A program made the position numbers and the translations under genes. 64,000 nucleotides of DNA from Bacteroidales bacterium (lineage in GTDB: Bacteria > Bacteroidota > Bacteroidia > Bacteroidales > P3): positions 1-64,000 of the forward strand of contig JAKSML010000005.1 in the NCBI GenBank assembly GCA_024400665.1, read 5' to 3'. Shown piece after piece: positions 25,723-33,712 of the stretch (the first letter of the stretch is position 1; each line of letters begins with the position of its first letter). Under the pieces are notes generated by a model. The model was given only the letters and a program-made list of their open reading frames with translations. It made no database searches and was not told the origin of the DNA.

Positions 25723-27003
25723 ATGGACCTTATCGAAATACTATCCAACCAGCAAGCAGAACTGAAATCAATAGATTACAAGCAATTATGCAGCAGGGCA
25801 GAAGAAGCCGAATTCGACTTAGACAGCTCTTTAGCACAGGTTGTAATTGGTGTAAGACGTAGCGGAAAGTCCACATTATGCCAAAAAGTTCTCCTCCAAA
25901 GCAACGTCAGCTTTGCATACGTCAACTTTGATGATGAGCAGTTAGCCACCCTCAAAGCTTCGGACCTCAACGAGATGATGAGTGCTCTTCATAGGATCTG
26001 CGGCGACTTCACCCATCTCTTTCTCGATGAGATACAGAACGTGGCAGGCTGGCCTCTTTTCGTCAACCGCCTGCTACGACAAGGGCTGCGCCTGATAATC
26101 ACAGGCAGCAACGCCAATCTGCTCAGTGGCGAACTATCTACCCACCTCACTGGCCGGTACAATCAGATATCTCTCTTCTCCTTCAAAGAATACTGCACCC
26201 TCACCCAAATCAACACCACCTCTTTCACCACAAAAGAGAAAGCGCTCCGCGACAAGGCTCTCGACGAATACCTCCTCCATGGTGGCATGCCCGAAGCCTA
26301 CCACCTGAAACGTGTTGACAAATACGTCCAATCGCTGTTCGATGCCATTATCAACAAAGACATCTGCCGCCGCTACAAAATACGCTACCATCAGACGCTT
26401 ACCAACCTAGCTAACAGCTTGGTTGACCACTACTGCCAAGAGATCTCATACGCCCAACTAGCCCAGCAGCACAACATCGCCTCCGTCCATACAGCCAAAG
26501 ACTATGTGACATATCTTTCCAATGCATTCCTCATATCTTTAGTACCGAAATATTCGTTCAAAACCACCGAAAGGCAGCAATCGCGTAAATGCTATGTAGT
26601 CGATACCGCCTTTATCGACAATCGCGGAGAAACCCTGCAATCCGAAGGATACGGATGGCGGTTAGAAAACGTGGTAGCCATCGAACTGTTGCGACGGATG
26701 GAGATGGAGCGACTCTACTACATCCGCAAACCCAAAGACTATGAAGTTGACTTCGCCATAGTAGAACGCAGCCATGTGAAGCAACTCATCCAAGTGACCT
26801 ACAGCTTTGAGAATCCATCCACGAAGCTCTATAACCGCGAAGTAGGCGGACTAATCAAAGGGGCAAGAGACACCCAATGCGAGAGCCTCTATCTCATCGT
26901 AGGCTATGGCAAGAGCGAAGAACTCCACATCGATGGCCACACCATCCACAAAGTCCTCGCCTCCGAATGGCTGTTAGGCGGAACAACAGCGACCTCGGTA
27001 TAG
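25723..27003 (+). CDS. AAA-family ATPase with C-terminal DUF4143 domain
   Basis: 426 residues. Walker A GVRRSGKST (43-51), Walker B HLFLDEIQ (98-105, D102-E103), and sensor-like ITGSN (126-130) followed by the conserved LLSGELSTHLTGRYNQISLFSFKEY. The second half carries the winged-helix and restriction-endonuclease-like DUF4143 features: SYAQLAQQHNIASVHTAKDYVTYL, then ENVVAIELLRR and YYIRKPKDYEVDFAI, where E-x-x-x-D-F resembles the PD-(D/E)xK core. The family is common and multicopy in Bacteroidota; its function is not settled, with proposals ranging from mobile-element to toxin-like roles. Behind it are four phased repeats that may be its own operator. The window shows no partner gene. Confidence 0.88.
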   Translation: MDLIEILSNQQAELKSIDYKQLCSRAEEAEFDLDSSLAQVVIGVRRSGKSTLCQKVLLQSNVSFAYVNFDDEQLATLKASDLNEMMSALHRICGDFTHLFLDEIQNVAGWPLFVNRLLRQGLRLIITGSNANLLSGELSTHLTGRYNQISLFSFKEYCTLTQINTTSFTTKEKALRDKALDEYLLHGGMPEAYHLKRVDKYVQSLFDAIINKDICRRYKIRYHQTLTNLANSLVDHYCQEISYAQLAQQHNIASVHTAKDYVTYLSNAFLISLVPKYSFKTTERQQSRKCYVVDTAFIDNRGETLQSEGYGWRLENVVAIELLRRMEMERLYYIRKPKDYEVDFAIVERSHVKQLIQVTYSFENPSTKLYNREVGGLIKGARDTQCESLYLIVGYGKSEELHIDGHTIHKVLASEWLLGGTTATSV

Positions 27004-27169
27004 ACTTCAAAGACGGAAAAGTCTTCGCAAACTCCGTAAGTGCCAAACTCAACATTATTAACATCGGCACGATGTCATAAATCTTTACTTCACACTCTTC
27101 ATCACATATTATCCAAGTTTTTTTAACCATTTTTATAGTCCCATTCCTCTCCCTTCAACGAAAGAATGA

Positions 27170-27406
27170 ATGGTGCAAACTCACGTTCTAAAGCATCTAA
27201 ATATTTTACAGAAGTCGAAAATACGCTACCGTGTCAAGCATGCGTTCGGGCTCATGTAGGAGGTGATGCAAAAGCTCACCCTGAGGTTCATAGGGTTCCT
27301 GCGAGCTTGCGAAAATATATCACTAACCTATCTCAACTACAAACTGTTCCATATCGAACAATTTGTAAAACTGGGCACAAACCAACGGAGGCGCAATGTA
27401 GAATAG
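27170..27406 (+). pseudogene. Decayed C-terminal tail of an IS5-type transposase
   Basis: In the frame starting 27170 the translation contains KSKIRYRVKHAFGLM, a TAG at 27257-27259, then EVMQKLTLRFIGFLRACENI and SLTYLNYKLFHIEQ, ending at TAG 27404. This matches the pattern at the end of IS5/IS1182-group DDE transposases (R-x-R-V-E-H-x-F-G-x-M ... R-x-I-G ... A-x-x-N-x-x-L-x-x-x-x-Y-N), where the Glu normally following the RV is the last catalytic acid; here it is Lys. With an internal stop, the catalytic Glu replaced and no N-terminal part, it cannot encode an active enzyme. Confidence 0.6.
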
Positions 27407-27460
27407 TGTTAAAAACATAAAAAAACAGCAACACGTAGCCGAATATTCGAAGAAATAGCG

Positions 27461-27468
27461 TATCTTTG
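27461..27468 (+). promoter_or_regulatory. -7 promoter element of the HNH gene
   Basis: TATCTTTG, 125 bases before the ATG, giving a leader that includes the inverted repeat at 27495-27553. No good -33 match. Confidence 0.5.
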
Positions 27469-27494
27469 CAAAATCAAATTTGGACAGAGCGGTC

Positions 27495-27553
27495 AAAGTA
27501 GGCTATCCGCCCAACCCAAATGAACAAAAAATCGATTTTTTAAAGCCTACTTT
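27495..27553 (+). other. Inverted repeat in the HNH gene leader
   Basis: AAAGTAGGCT (27495-27504) and AGCCTACTTT (27544-27553) are perfect 10-bp inverted arms separated by 39 bases, ending 39 bases before the ATG. It could form a leader hairpin or an operator. Confidence 0.6.
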
Positions 27554-27592
27554 AAGACAATATTTTTTCAATACTGACTTTTTTCAATCATC

Positions 27593-28573
27593 ATGACAAG
27601 AAGCGAATACGAAAATTTACTGAAATCCGATTATTGGAAAGGATATTCATACTCTTTAATCAAAGAGAGAAATTTTACATGTCAAGATTGCGGAAGATGT
27701 TTCCCTGGAGAAAGGAATAAACTAGAAGTCCACCATCTTGTATACAGAAACATTAATCCTTGGTCATATCGACCCGAAGAGGTTGTTGTTCTGTGTGAAG
27801 AGTGTCACAAAAAGCGACACGGCATTAAAACAGATTATCAGAGGAAAGAGGAAACGTTTAATTATGGTCAAAATAGAGAGCCCTTTTCATCTATTTACAC
27901 CCAAAACAGGCAAAAGTTCTCACATGCTAGTCATTTCACAGACACAAGAACAAACAATTTCGCCCAAAGCGCTCCAACCCGACGGCAACAGGAGTATGCA
28001 CATCCAAAGAAAAAGAAAAAAAACATCTCACTTCTACCTATACTTCTTCTACTTCTTTTTGCCTATCTAATATATCAGTCACCAAAGCCTGCAACAGTTA
28101 AAGAAAATTCGCCAGAACCTGGAAGTAATATTGAAAGTATAAAAATAATACCACGAGAGAGTATACAGAAAATTAAAACAGGCCATCAAGATGAAACACG
28201 AATCAAAGAACAGAGTGAAGAAACGGTATCCGAAGTCGAAAATACTAAAGAAATCGAAAATACTGACGAAACCTACTCCGGAAACACTATGCATAATGAT
28301 GGCAGAAATATTGCCTCCAAAGAGAATATCACATCTGAAATTCTCGATGAAATCACTCATCAAAATGCTGTGAACAGTGCCAACAGAGCTGGCGTGAGTA
28401 CTGAAGGCACTACATCTGAAATCCTTGACAGAATCTCCCACCAGAATGCTGTGAACAGTGCCAAAAGAACTGGCGTGAGTACCGAAGGCACTACATCTGA
28501 AATCCTTGACAGAATCGCTCATCAAAATGCCATGAATCGTGCCAGAGAAGCTGGCATTAGTGTTATCAATTAA
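27593..28573 (+). CDS. HNH-domain protein with one membrane segment and three C-terminal 27-residue repeats
   Basis: 326 residues. The N-terminal ~80 residues form an HNH nuclease-like zinc module: C30-x2-C33, the core H47-H48 (EVHHLVY), C68-x2-C71 and H76. A basic stretch (HPKKKKKN) precedes one hydrophobic segment (about 145-161), so the nuclease half should stay inside and the C-terminal half be exposed. An acidic linker (about 165-245) leads to three tandem repeats (TSEILDxIxHQNAVNSAxRxGVSTEGT; units start at 28331, 28412 and 28493, 81-base period). The last unit ends the protein with GISVIN. I do not recognise the repeat as a named family. DNA is clearly more AT-rich than neighbours, which points to transfer. 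A 17-bp terminator follows. Confidence 0.75.
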   Translation: MTRSEYENLLKSDYWKGYSYSLIKERNFTCQDCGRCFPGERNKLEVHHLVYRNINPWSYRPEEVVVLCEECHKKRHGIKTDYQRKEETFNYGQNREPFSSIYTQNRQKFSHASHFTDTRTNNFAQSAPTRRQQEYAHPKKKKKNISLLPILLLLLFAYLIYQSPKPATVKENSPEPGSNIESIKIIPRESIQKIKTGHQDETRIKEQSEETVSEVENTKEIENTDETYSGNTMHNDGRNIASKENITSEILDEITHQNAVNSANRAGVSTEGTTSEILDRISHQNAVNSAKRTGVSTEGTTSEILDRIAHQNAMNRAREAGISVIN

Positions 28574-28589
28574 CACGACCACCTATTCA

Positions 28590-28628
28590 AAGAAGAAAGG
28601 CAAGTCGCTGACTTGCCTTTCTTCTTTT
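28590..28628 (+). terminator. Bidirectional terminator, 17-bp perfect stem
   Basis: AAGAAGAAAGGCAAGTC (28590-28606) pairs fully with GACTTGCCTTTCTTCTT (28610-28626) around GCT, with T residues after it and A residues before it. It separates the HNH gene from the convergent tRNA gene. Confidence 0.9.
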
Positions 28629-28629
28629 G

Positions 28630-28702
28630 AGCGATAGACGGGGTTCGAACCCGCGACCTGCGGCTTGGGAAGCCGCCGCTCTGCCAACTGAGCTACTATC
28701 GC
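28630..28702 (-). tRNA. tRNA-Gly, anticodon CCC
   Basis: On the minus strand: acceptor GCGATAG/CTATCGC, D-stem GCTC/GAGC, anticodon stem GCGGC/GCCGC around loop TTCCCAA (anticodon CCC, reading GGG), and T-loop TTCGAAC. The discriminator base is U, as usual for bacterial tRNA-Gly. CCA is not encoded. Confidence 0.93.
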
Positions 28703-28707
28703 ATTTG

Positions 28708-28741
28708 GGGTGTCTGGGGCGTTTTCTGCCATCAGACACCC
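28708..28741 (-). other. Hairpin between pnp and tRNA-Gly
   Basis: GGGTGTCTG (28708-28716) and CAGACACCC (28733-28741) form a 9-bp stem with a 16-base loop. No T run follows, so it may be a processing or decay-blocking structure at the pnp 3' end, not a terminator. Confidence 0.55.
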
Positions 28742-28801
28742 TTATTAACTCGCCTCTTGCAATATTATTGTGTGAGGACGAATTTTTTTTTATTTATTTT
28801 C

Positions 28802-31102
28802 TTAGTGTCTGTGCTCGTCATCGCTGCGACGGCGTTCGCCACCTTCGCGGCGAGGGCCATGGTCGCCATCACGACGAGGACCACGATCGCCTTCGCGGCG
28901 GGGTCCGCGGTCACCTTCACGACGAGGGCCACGGTCGCCACCTTCGTGACGAGGGCCGCGAGGACGTTCTTCCTCGGTATAGCCTTCGGGCTTGGGCAGC
29001 AGGGCTTTGCGGCTGAGCTTGAGCTTGCCGTTCTTCTCGTCGATGGCGATGATCTTCACCTGGATGATGTCGCCAACGTTGATGAGGCCTTCGAGGGTCT
29101 CGGTGCGCTTGTAGTCGTACTCGCTGATGTGCATCAGGCCTTCTTTGCCAGGAAGGAACTCGAGGAATGCGCCGAACTCGACGATGCTGACAACCTTGGC
29201 ATCATAGACCTGACCCACCTCGGGGACGGTGCAGATGTCCTTGATCCACTTGAGGGCAGCCTCGATGGAGTCTTTATCGACAGCGGCGATATCGACAACG
29301 CCAACCTCGCCGACTTCTTCGATATTGATGACGGAGTTAGTCTCCTTCTGAATCTTCTGGATGACCTCGCCACCCTTGCCGATGACAGCGCCGATGAAGT
29401 CCTTGGGAATCTGGATCTGGACGATGCGGGGCACGAAGGGCTTGTAGTCCTCACGGGGTTCGGCGATGGTGCTCTGGATGTGGTCGAGGATGTAGAGACG
29501 ACCCTGGCGAGCCTGCTCAAGAGCCTTGGCGAGGACGTCGTAGCTGAGACCGTCAACCTTGATATCCATCTGGCAGGCGGTGATACCGTCGCGGGTGCCG
29601 CAGACCTTGAAGTCCATGTCGCCGAGATGATCCTCGTCGCCGAGGATGTCGGAGAGGACAGCCCACTTGTCACCCTTGCTGATGAGGCCCATGGCGATGC
29701 CGGCGACGGGCTTGCGAATCTTCACACCAGCGTCCATAAGTGCCAGACAGCCAGCGCAGACGGTAGCCATAGAGCTGGAGCCGTTGGACTCGAGGATGTC
29801 GGAGACGACGCGGATGGTGTAGGGGCATTCGGTCTCGGCGGGGAGCACCTCTTTGAGGGCGCGCCAAGCCAGATGGCCGTGGCCGACCTCGCGGCGGCTG
29901 AGGCCGCGGTTGCCCTTCACCTCGCCAGTGGCGAAGCCGGGGAAGTTATAATGGAGGAGGAAGCGGCGGGTGCCTTCGATGACAGCGCCGTCGATAATCT
30001 GCTCGTCGAGCTTGGTGCCGAGGGTGACGGTGCTGAGAGACTGGGTCTCACCACGGGTGAAGATGGCGCTGCCGTGGGCGGAGGGCAGATAGCTGACCTC
30101 GCTCCAGAGGGGGCGGATCTCGTCGAGCTGACGGCCGTCGAGACGGGTGCGCTCAGTGAGGACCATGTCGCGCATAGCCTCGCGCTCGGTATCGTGGTAG
30201 TAGCGGTCGATCATAAACTTGATCTCGTCGGTGAGGGTCTCCTCGGTATAGTTGGCGTCGATGAACTCCTGCTTGATGGCCTCGAAGCCTTCTTCGCGCA
30301 TCTGCTTATTGGCGATGCCCTGCTTGGAGAAGTCATAGCACTTCTGATAGACGGCGTCGCGGACACGCTGACGGAGCTCTTCGTCGTTGACCTCGTGACA
30401 GTATTCGCGCTTCTCGGTCTTGCCGGCCTCGATGGTGAGCTCGGCGATGGCGCGGCACTGGATCTTGATGGCCTCGTGGGCAGCCTTGAGGGCGTTGAGC
30501 ATGACCTCTTCGCTGACCTCCTTCATCTCGCCTTCCACCATCATGATGTTCTCCTCGGTGGCGGCGACGATAAGGTCGAGGTCGGCACGCTCGATGTCCT
30601 GCATGGGGGTGTTGATGACATACTGGCCGTCGAGATAGGAGACGCGGACCTCGGAGACAGGGCCGTTGAAGGGGATGTCGGAGACTGCGAGAGCGGAGGC
30701 GGCTGCGAGGGCTGCCAGCTGGTCGGGCATAGTGTTCTTATCGCCCGAGATGAGGGTTATCTGAACCTGCACTTCGGCATGGAAGTTGTCGGGGAAGAGG
30801 GGACGGAGGGCGCGGTCAACGAGACGAGCGATGAGGATCTCGTGCTCAGAGGGGCGTGCTTCGCGTTTGAAGAAGCCGCCGGGGAAACGGCCCACAGCAG
30901 CGTACTTCTCTTGGTAGTCAACAGTGAGAGGCATGAAATCGACGTTCTCGCCCACCTCGCGCTTAGAGCATACGGTGGCCAGGAGCATTGTGTCGTTCAT
31001 ACGCACCACAGCAGCGCCGTCGGCCTGCTTGGCGAGTTTGCCTGTTTCGATTTCGACCATGCGGCCATCGCCGAGGTCGAACTTTTTGGTGATGATGTTC
31101 AT
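28802..31102 (-). CDS. pnp: Polyribonucleotide nucleotidyltransferase (PNPase)
   Basis: Phosphorolytic 3'-5' exoribonuclease of mRNA turnover; trimeric, cytoplasmic. About 766 residues with two RNase PH-like domains (first near 1-140, second near 320-540), an intervening helical domain, a KH domain ([20 protein letters not shown], containing GKGG) and an S1 domain ([27 protein letters not shown]). The C-terminus adds an unusual tail of repeated RGPR(R/H)EGD units. The ATG at 31102 ([14 protein letters not shown]) is chosen because the upstream extension to 31159 runs through a GC hairpin and is not family-like. rpsO lies upstream on the same strand, separated by a terminator and a second hairpin, as in the rpsO-pnp arrangement of enterobacteria. 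Confidence 0.97.
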   Translation of the reverse strand: MNIITKKFDLGDGRMVEIETGKLAKQADGAAVVRMNDTMLLATVCSKREVGENVDFMPLTVDYQEKYAAVGRFPGGFFKREARPSEHEILIARLVDRALRPLFPDNFHAEVQVQITLISGDKNTMPDQLAALAAASALAVSDIPFNGPVSEVRVSYLDGQYVINTPMQDIERADLDLIVAATEENIMMVEGEMKEVSEEVMLNALKAAHEAIKIQCRAIAELTIEAGKTEKREYCHEVNDEELRQRVRDAVYQKCYDFSKQGIANKQMREEGFEAIKQEFIDANYTEETLTDEIKFMIDRYYHDTEREAMRDMVLTERTRLDGRQLDEIRPLWSEVSYLPSAHGSAIFTRGETQSLSTVTLGTKLDEQIIDGAVIEGTRRFLLHYNFPGFATGEVKGNRGLSRREVGHGHLAWRALKEVLPAETECPYTIRVVSDILESNGSSSMATVCAGCLALMDAGVKIRKPVAGIAMGLISKGDKWAVLSDILGDEDHLGDMDFKVCGTRDGITACQMDIKVDGLSYDVLAKALEQARQGRLYILDHIQSTIAEPREDYKPFVPRIVQIQIPKDFIGAVIGKGGEVIQKIQKETNSVINIEEVGEVGVVDIAAVDKDSIEAALKWIKDICTVPEVGQVYDAKVVSIVEFGAFLEFLPGKEGLMHISEYDYKRTETLEGLINVGDIIQVKIIAIDEKNGKLKLSRKALLPKPEGYTEEERPRGPRHEGGDRGPRREGDRGPRREGDRGPRRDGDHGPRREGGERRRSDDEHRH

Positions 31103-31135
31103 TTTCTTTTCCTTTTTATTTCTTTGTTTCCGCAA

Positions 31136-31156
31136 CGCTCCGCACCGTGCGGGGCG
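31136..31156 (-). promoter_or_regulatory. GC-rich hairpin in the pnp leader
   Basis: CGCTCCGC (31136-31143) pairs with GCGGGGCG (31149-31156) with one G-T pair and a 5-base loop, 34 bases upstream of the pnp ATG. In E. coli a leader stem cleaved by RNase III mediates pnp autoregulation; whether this hairpin does so is inference. Confidence 0.5.
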
Positions 31157-31174
31157 CATTTAATTTGGCTTCTT

Positions 31175-31206
31175 AAAAAAAGGGGACCCAAAGAACTCGG
31201 GTCCCC
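31175..31206 (-). terminator. Terminator of rpsO
   Basis: On the minus strand GGGGACCC (31206-31199) pairs with GGGTCCCC (31189-31182), followed by seven T residues. Since I see no promoter for pnp, part of the transcription must pass it. Confidence 0.9.
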
Positions 31207-31241
31207 CAACCATAACCAAATAAATATGAAAAACTATTACT

Positions 31242-31511
31242 TTACTTTCTCAAGTTGAGTTTCTTGATGATGGCACGGTAGCGCTCGATGTCGTTTTCCT
31301 TCAGATAGTCGAGCTGACGACGACGCTTACCAACCATGGTGACGAGGGCGCGTTCGCTAACCTGATCTTTCTTGTTGTTCTTCATGAGTTCAGTGAGGTG
31401 CTGGATTCTGTAGGTGAACAGAGCAATCTGAGCCTCGATGGAACCAGTGTCCTGAGCGTTTTTACCGTACTCGGCAAATATTTCTTCTTTCTTTTCTTTA
31501 GTCAGATACAT
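31242..31511 (-). CDS. rpsO: 30S ribosomal protein S15
   Basis: 89 residues, the normal length. Binds 16S rRNA (the central-domain three-way junction) early in 30S assembly. Typical sequence: TGSIEAQIALFTYRIQHLTEHM-like pattern, KKDQVSERALVTMVGKRRRQLDYLKENDIERYRAII. It has its own promoter at 31561-31590 and a strong terminator, followed by pnp on the same strand. Confidence 0.98.
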   Translation of the reverse strand: MYLTKEKKEEIFAEYGKNAQDTGSIEAQIALFTYRIQHLTELMKNNKKDQVSERALVTMVGKRRRQLDYLKENDIERYRAIIKKLNLRK

Positions 31512-31560
31512 AGTGTATTACGTTAATTTTTTGTGTTCTTTTATCTTTCGATTTCGACTG

Positions 31561-31590
31561 CAAAATTACAACTTTTTTTTCATTCGGCAA
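31561..31590 (-). promoter_or_regulatory. Promoter of rpsO
   Basis: Minus strand TTG (31590-31588), 19-base spacer, TAATTTTG (31568-31561). The -7 box lies 49 bases before the ATG. Confidence 0.75.
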
Positions 31591-31903
31591 TACTTTTTTT
31601 TGCAAAAAGTCATTTTTTAACTCTTATTAGGAAAGTTGGGGGCTTTTGCGAGGGGCCGTTTTTGCTTGTGGATAGGGCTTTTCGGAGGATTTGGGGCATT
31701 TGTGCCATGCGCGGGCTCTTTTTAGGCTTTGAGGGCGGAGGTTGAGCGAAGCTATAGTGGAGCTACACCTTATTTTTCGCATTTTGAAGGCTGAGAGAGG
31801 CCTCCGCGGGCTCGTTTGCGTATAACTATGTCTATCTGATACAGTTAGTCTCTTCTTATAAAAAAAATATGGATTATTTTATTTATATATGGAAAAATCA
31901 TTG

Positions 31904-31911
31904 TATCTTTG
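31904..31911 (+). promoter_or_regulatory. -7 promoter element of the Na/Pi transporter gene
   Basis: TATCTTTG, 27 bases before ATG 31939. The upstream TTTG is not evident. Confidence 0.6.
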
Positions 31912-31938
31912 CAGTCTCATTCTAAATGCACATTATTA

Positions 31939-33693
31939 ATGAATTTTGGGGACATATTACTGATAATTATTAAATTTGCGGGTGCCGTGGTGGTGTTCAT
32001 CTACGGCATGAAATTGATGAGCGAAGGTCTGCAGAAAGTTGCAGGCAGCAAGATGCGCAGCATCATGGGCAGGATGACCAACAGTCCCTTCCGCGGCATC
32101 GTGACGGGCGCAGCCGTGACCGCAGCCATACAGTCCTCGACGGCCACGACGGTCATGGTCGTGAGCTTCGTCAACTCGGGTCTGCTGACCCTCGCGGGCG
32201 CTATCGCCGTGGTGATGGGCGCCAATATCGGCACCACCATCACCTCATGGATTATCCTCCTCGGCATGGGCGGAGGCGGCGCCAAGTTCGTCTTTCCGCT
32301 CGTGGTCTTTGCCGTCGCCTCGCCGTTTATGCTCATGAAAGGTGACAAGGTGAAGTCCATCAGCGAGTTCATCATCGGTTTCGGCATCCTGATGGTAGGC
32401 TTGCAGTTCTTGCAGGATGCCATGCCCGACCTCAGCCAGAACCCCGCTATTCTGGAAGCCATGCGCAGTTGGAGCGACTGGGGCTTCTGGTCCATACTCA
32501 TCTTCATCATCGTCGGCGCCGTGCTCACCGTCCTCATACAGGCCTCCTCGGCTGTGATGGCTATCACGCTGATTATGACTGCCAACGGATGGATAGGTTT
32601 CGACATAGCCGTGGCCATCATCATGGGCCAGAACATCGGCACCACCCTCACGGCCAATATCGCCGCCATGGTAGCCAACGCGGCAGGTAAGAAGGCCGCA
32701 CGCGCCCATTTCGTCTTCAACATGGTGGGTACCATTCTCACGCTCCTCGTGCTCTATCCCGAGCTCAACCTCATAGCCTATCTTGCCGAGAGCTTCTCGG
32801 GCGAGGCAGCCATGTTCGACTACCATCTGCTGCCCGCAGCCCTCGTGCCCCTGGCCATCACCATCTTCCACACCTTCTTCAACGTCATCAACACCTTCAT
32901 CCTCGCCTTCTTCATCCCGCAGTTCATCAAGGTGGTCAATTGGATGGTCAAGACCTCCAGCGAGGAGAACGAGGACGAGTTCCGCCTGCGCTATATCAGC
33001 GGCGGCTTCACCAACACCGCCGAGCTCAACCTCCAGGCCGCACAAAAGGAAATCGAGACCTTCTCCACCAGGGTGCTCCGCATGTTCACCTTCCTCCCCG
33101 CCCTGCGCACCGCCAAGGACGACGAGGAGTTTGAGAAGACCGTGGCTCGCATCGAGAAGTACGAGGGCATCACCGACCGCATGGAGATGGAGATTGCCAA
33201 GTTCCTCACCAAGACCGCCGCAGGGGACCTCTCGCAGGAGGGCTCGCGCCGTGTCTCGTCGATGCTGCGCATCGTCGATAACCTCGAAAGCATCGGCGAC
33301 ACCATCTTCCAGATTGCCATCACCCGCAAGAACAAGCGCGAGGAGGCCGTGCACTTCGACCAAGGCCTCAACGACAACCTCGACCACATGACCGAGCTGG
33401 TGCAGAAGGCCCTCGACGTGATGGACCAGAACCTGCACAGCGAATACAGCCACATCGACCTCAACGCCGCCTATGCCGTCGAGACCGAGATAAACCACTA
33501 TCGCGACACCCTCCGCAGCCGTCACCTCGACGCGCTCAAGCTGGGCGTCTATGACTTCTCTATCGGCAACGCCTACAGCGGCCTCTACGCCCTCTACGAG
33601 AAGCTGGGCGACTATGTCATCAACATCTCTGAGGCCATCGACAACAGCGTCAAGGCCGCCGAGACCCTCGGCAACGAGGCTCAAACATTATAG
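31939..33693 (+). CDS. Na+/Pi cotransporter family protein (NptA-type) with PhoU-like domain
   Basis: About 584 residues. Two inverted NPT2 repeats carry the family signatures QSSTATTVMVVSFVNSG and QASSAVMAITLIMTANG, with eight or more membrane segments over residues 1-345. From about 370 the protein is soluble and helical with PhoU-like spacing of acidic residues, ending LGNEAQTL. Members move phosphate with sodium; direction and substrate in Bacteroidales are inferred. The TTG at 31909 overlaps the -7 box, so ATG 31939 is the start. purM follows 19 bases later, so they probably share a transcript, although no metabolic link is obvious. Confidence 0.92.
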   Translation: MNFGDILLIIIKFAGAVVVFIYGMKLMSEGLQKVAGSKMRSIMGRMTNSPFRGIVTGAAVTAAIQSSTATTVMVVSFVNSGLLTLAGAIAVVMGANIGTTITSWIILLGMGGGGAKFVFPLVVFAVASPFMLMKGDKVKSISEFIIGFGILMVGLQFLQDAMPDLSQNPAILEAMRSWSDWGFWSILIFIIVGAVLTVLIQASSAVMAITLIMTANGWIGFDIAVAIIMGQNIGTTLTANIAAMVANAAGKKAARAHFVFNMVGTILTLLVLYPELNLIAYLAESFSGEAAMFDYHLLPAALVPLAITIFHTFFNVINTFILAFFIPQFIKVVNWMVKTSSEENEDEFRLRYISGGFTNTAELNLQAAQKEIETFSTRVLRMFTFLPALRTAKDDEEFEKTVARIEKYEGITDRMEMEIAKFLTKTAAGDLSQEGSRRVSSMLRIVDNLESIGDTIFQIAITRKNKREEAVHFDQGLNDNLDHMTELVQKALDVMDQNLHSEYSHIDLNAAYAVETEINHYRDTLRSRHLDALKLGVYDFSIGNAYSGLYALYEKLGDYVINISEAIDNSVKAAETLGNEAQTL

Positions 33694-33712
33694 CATAAAA
33701 TAATATCTAATT

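Larger units (their letters stand above)
27004..27592. other. Intergenic region with transposase remnant and structured leader
   Basis: 589 bases holding the broken transposase tail (27170-27406), the -7 box at 27461-27468 and the 10-bp inverted repeat in the HNH gene leader. The first ~160 bases show nothing I recognise. Confidence 0.6.
31512..31938. other. Divergent intergenic region between rpsO and the Na/Pi transporter gene
   Basis: Contains promoters for both directions. The middle (31630-31830) is GC-richer and holds GGGCGGAGGTTGAGCGAAGC (31733-31752), a partial match to 40562-40581 in the second repeat-rich gap. No gene is seen. Confidence 0.6.

Noticed and set aside
27166..27420. 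84-codon open frame between the AAA and HNH genes
   Set aside because: The meaningful similarity (transposase tail) is in a different frame with an internal stop, so this frame is incidental.
28757..31258. 833-codon open frame on the plus strand opposite pnp
   Set aside because: Acidic, Leu/Asp/Val-rich translation typical of antisense to a GC-rich gene. The minus frame is unmistakable PNPase.
32245..33684. 479-codon open frame on the minus strand opposite the Na/Pi transporter
   Set aside because: Antisense shadow; the plus frame has the paired QSS motifs and membrane segments.
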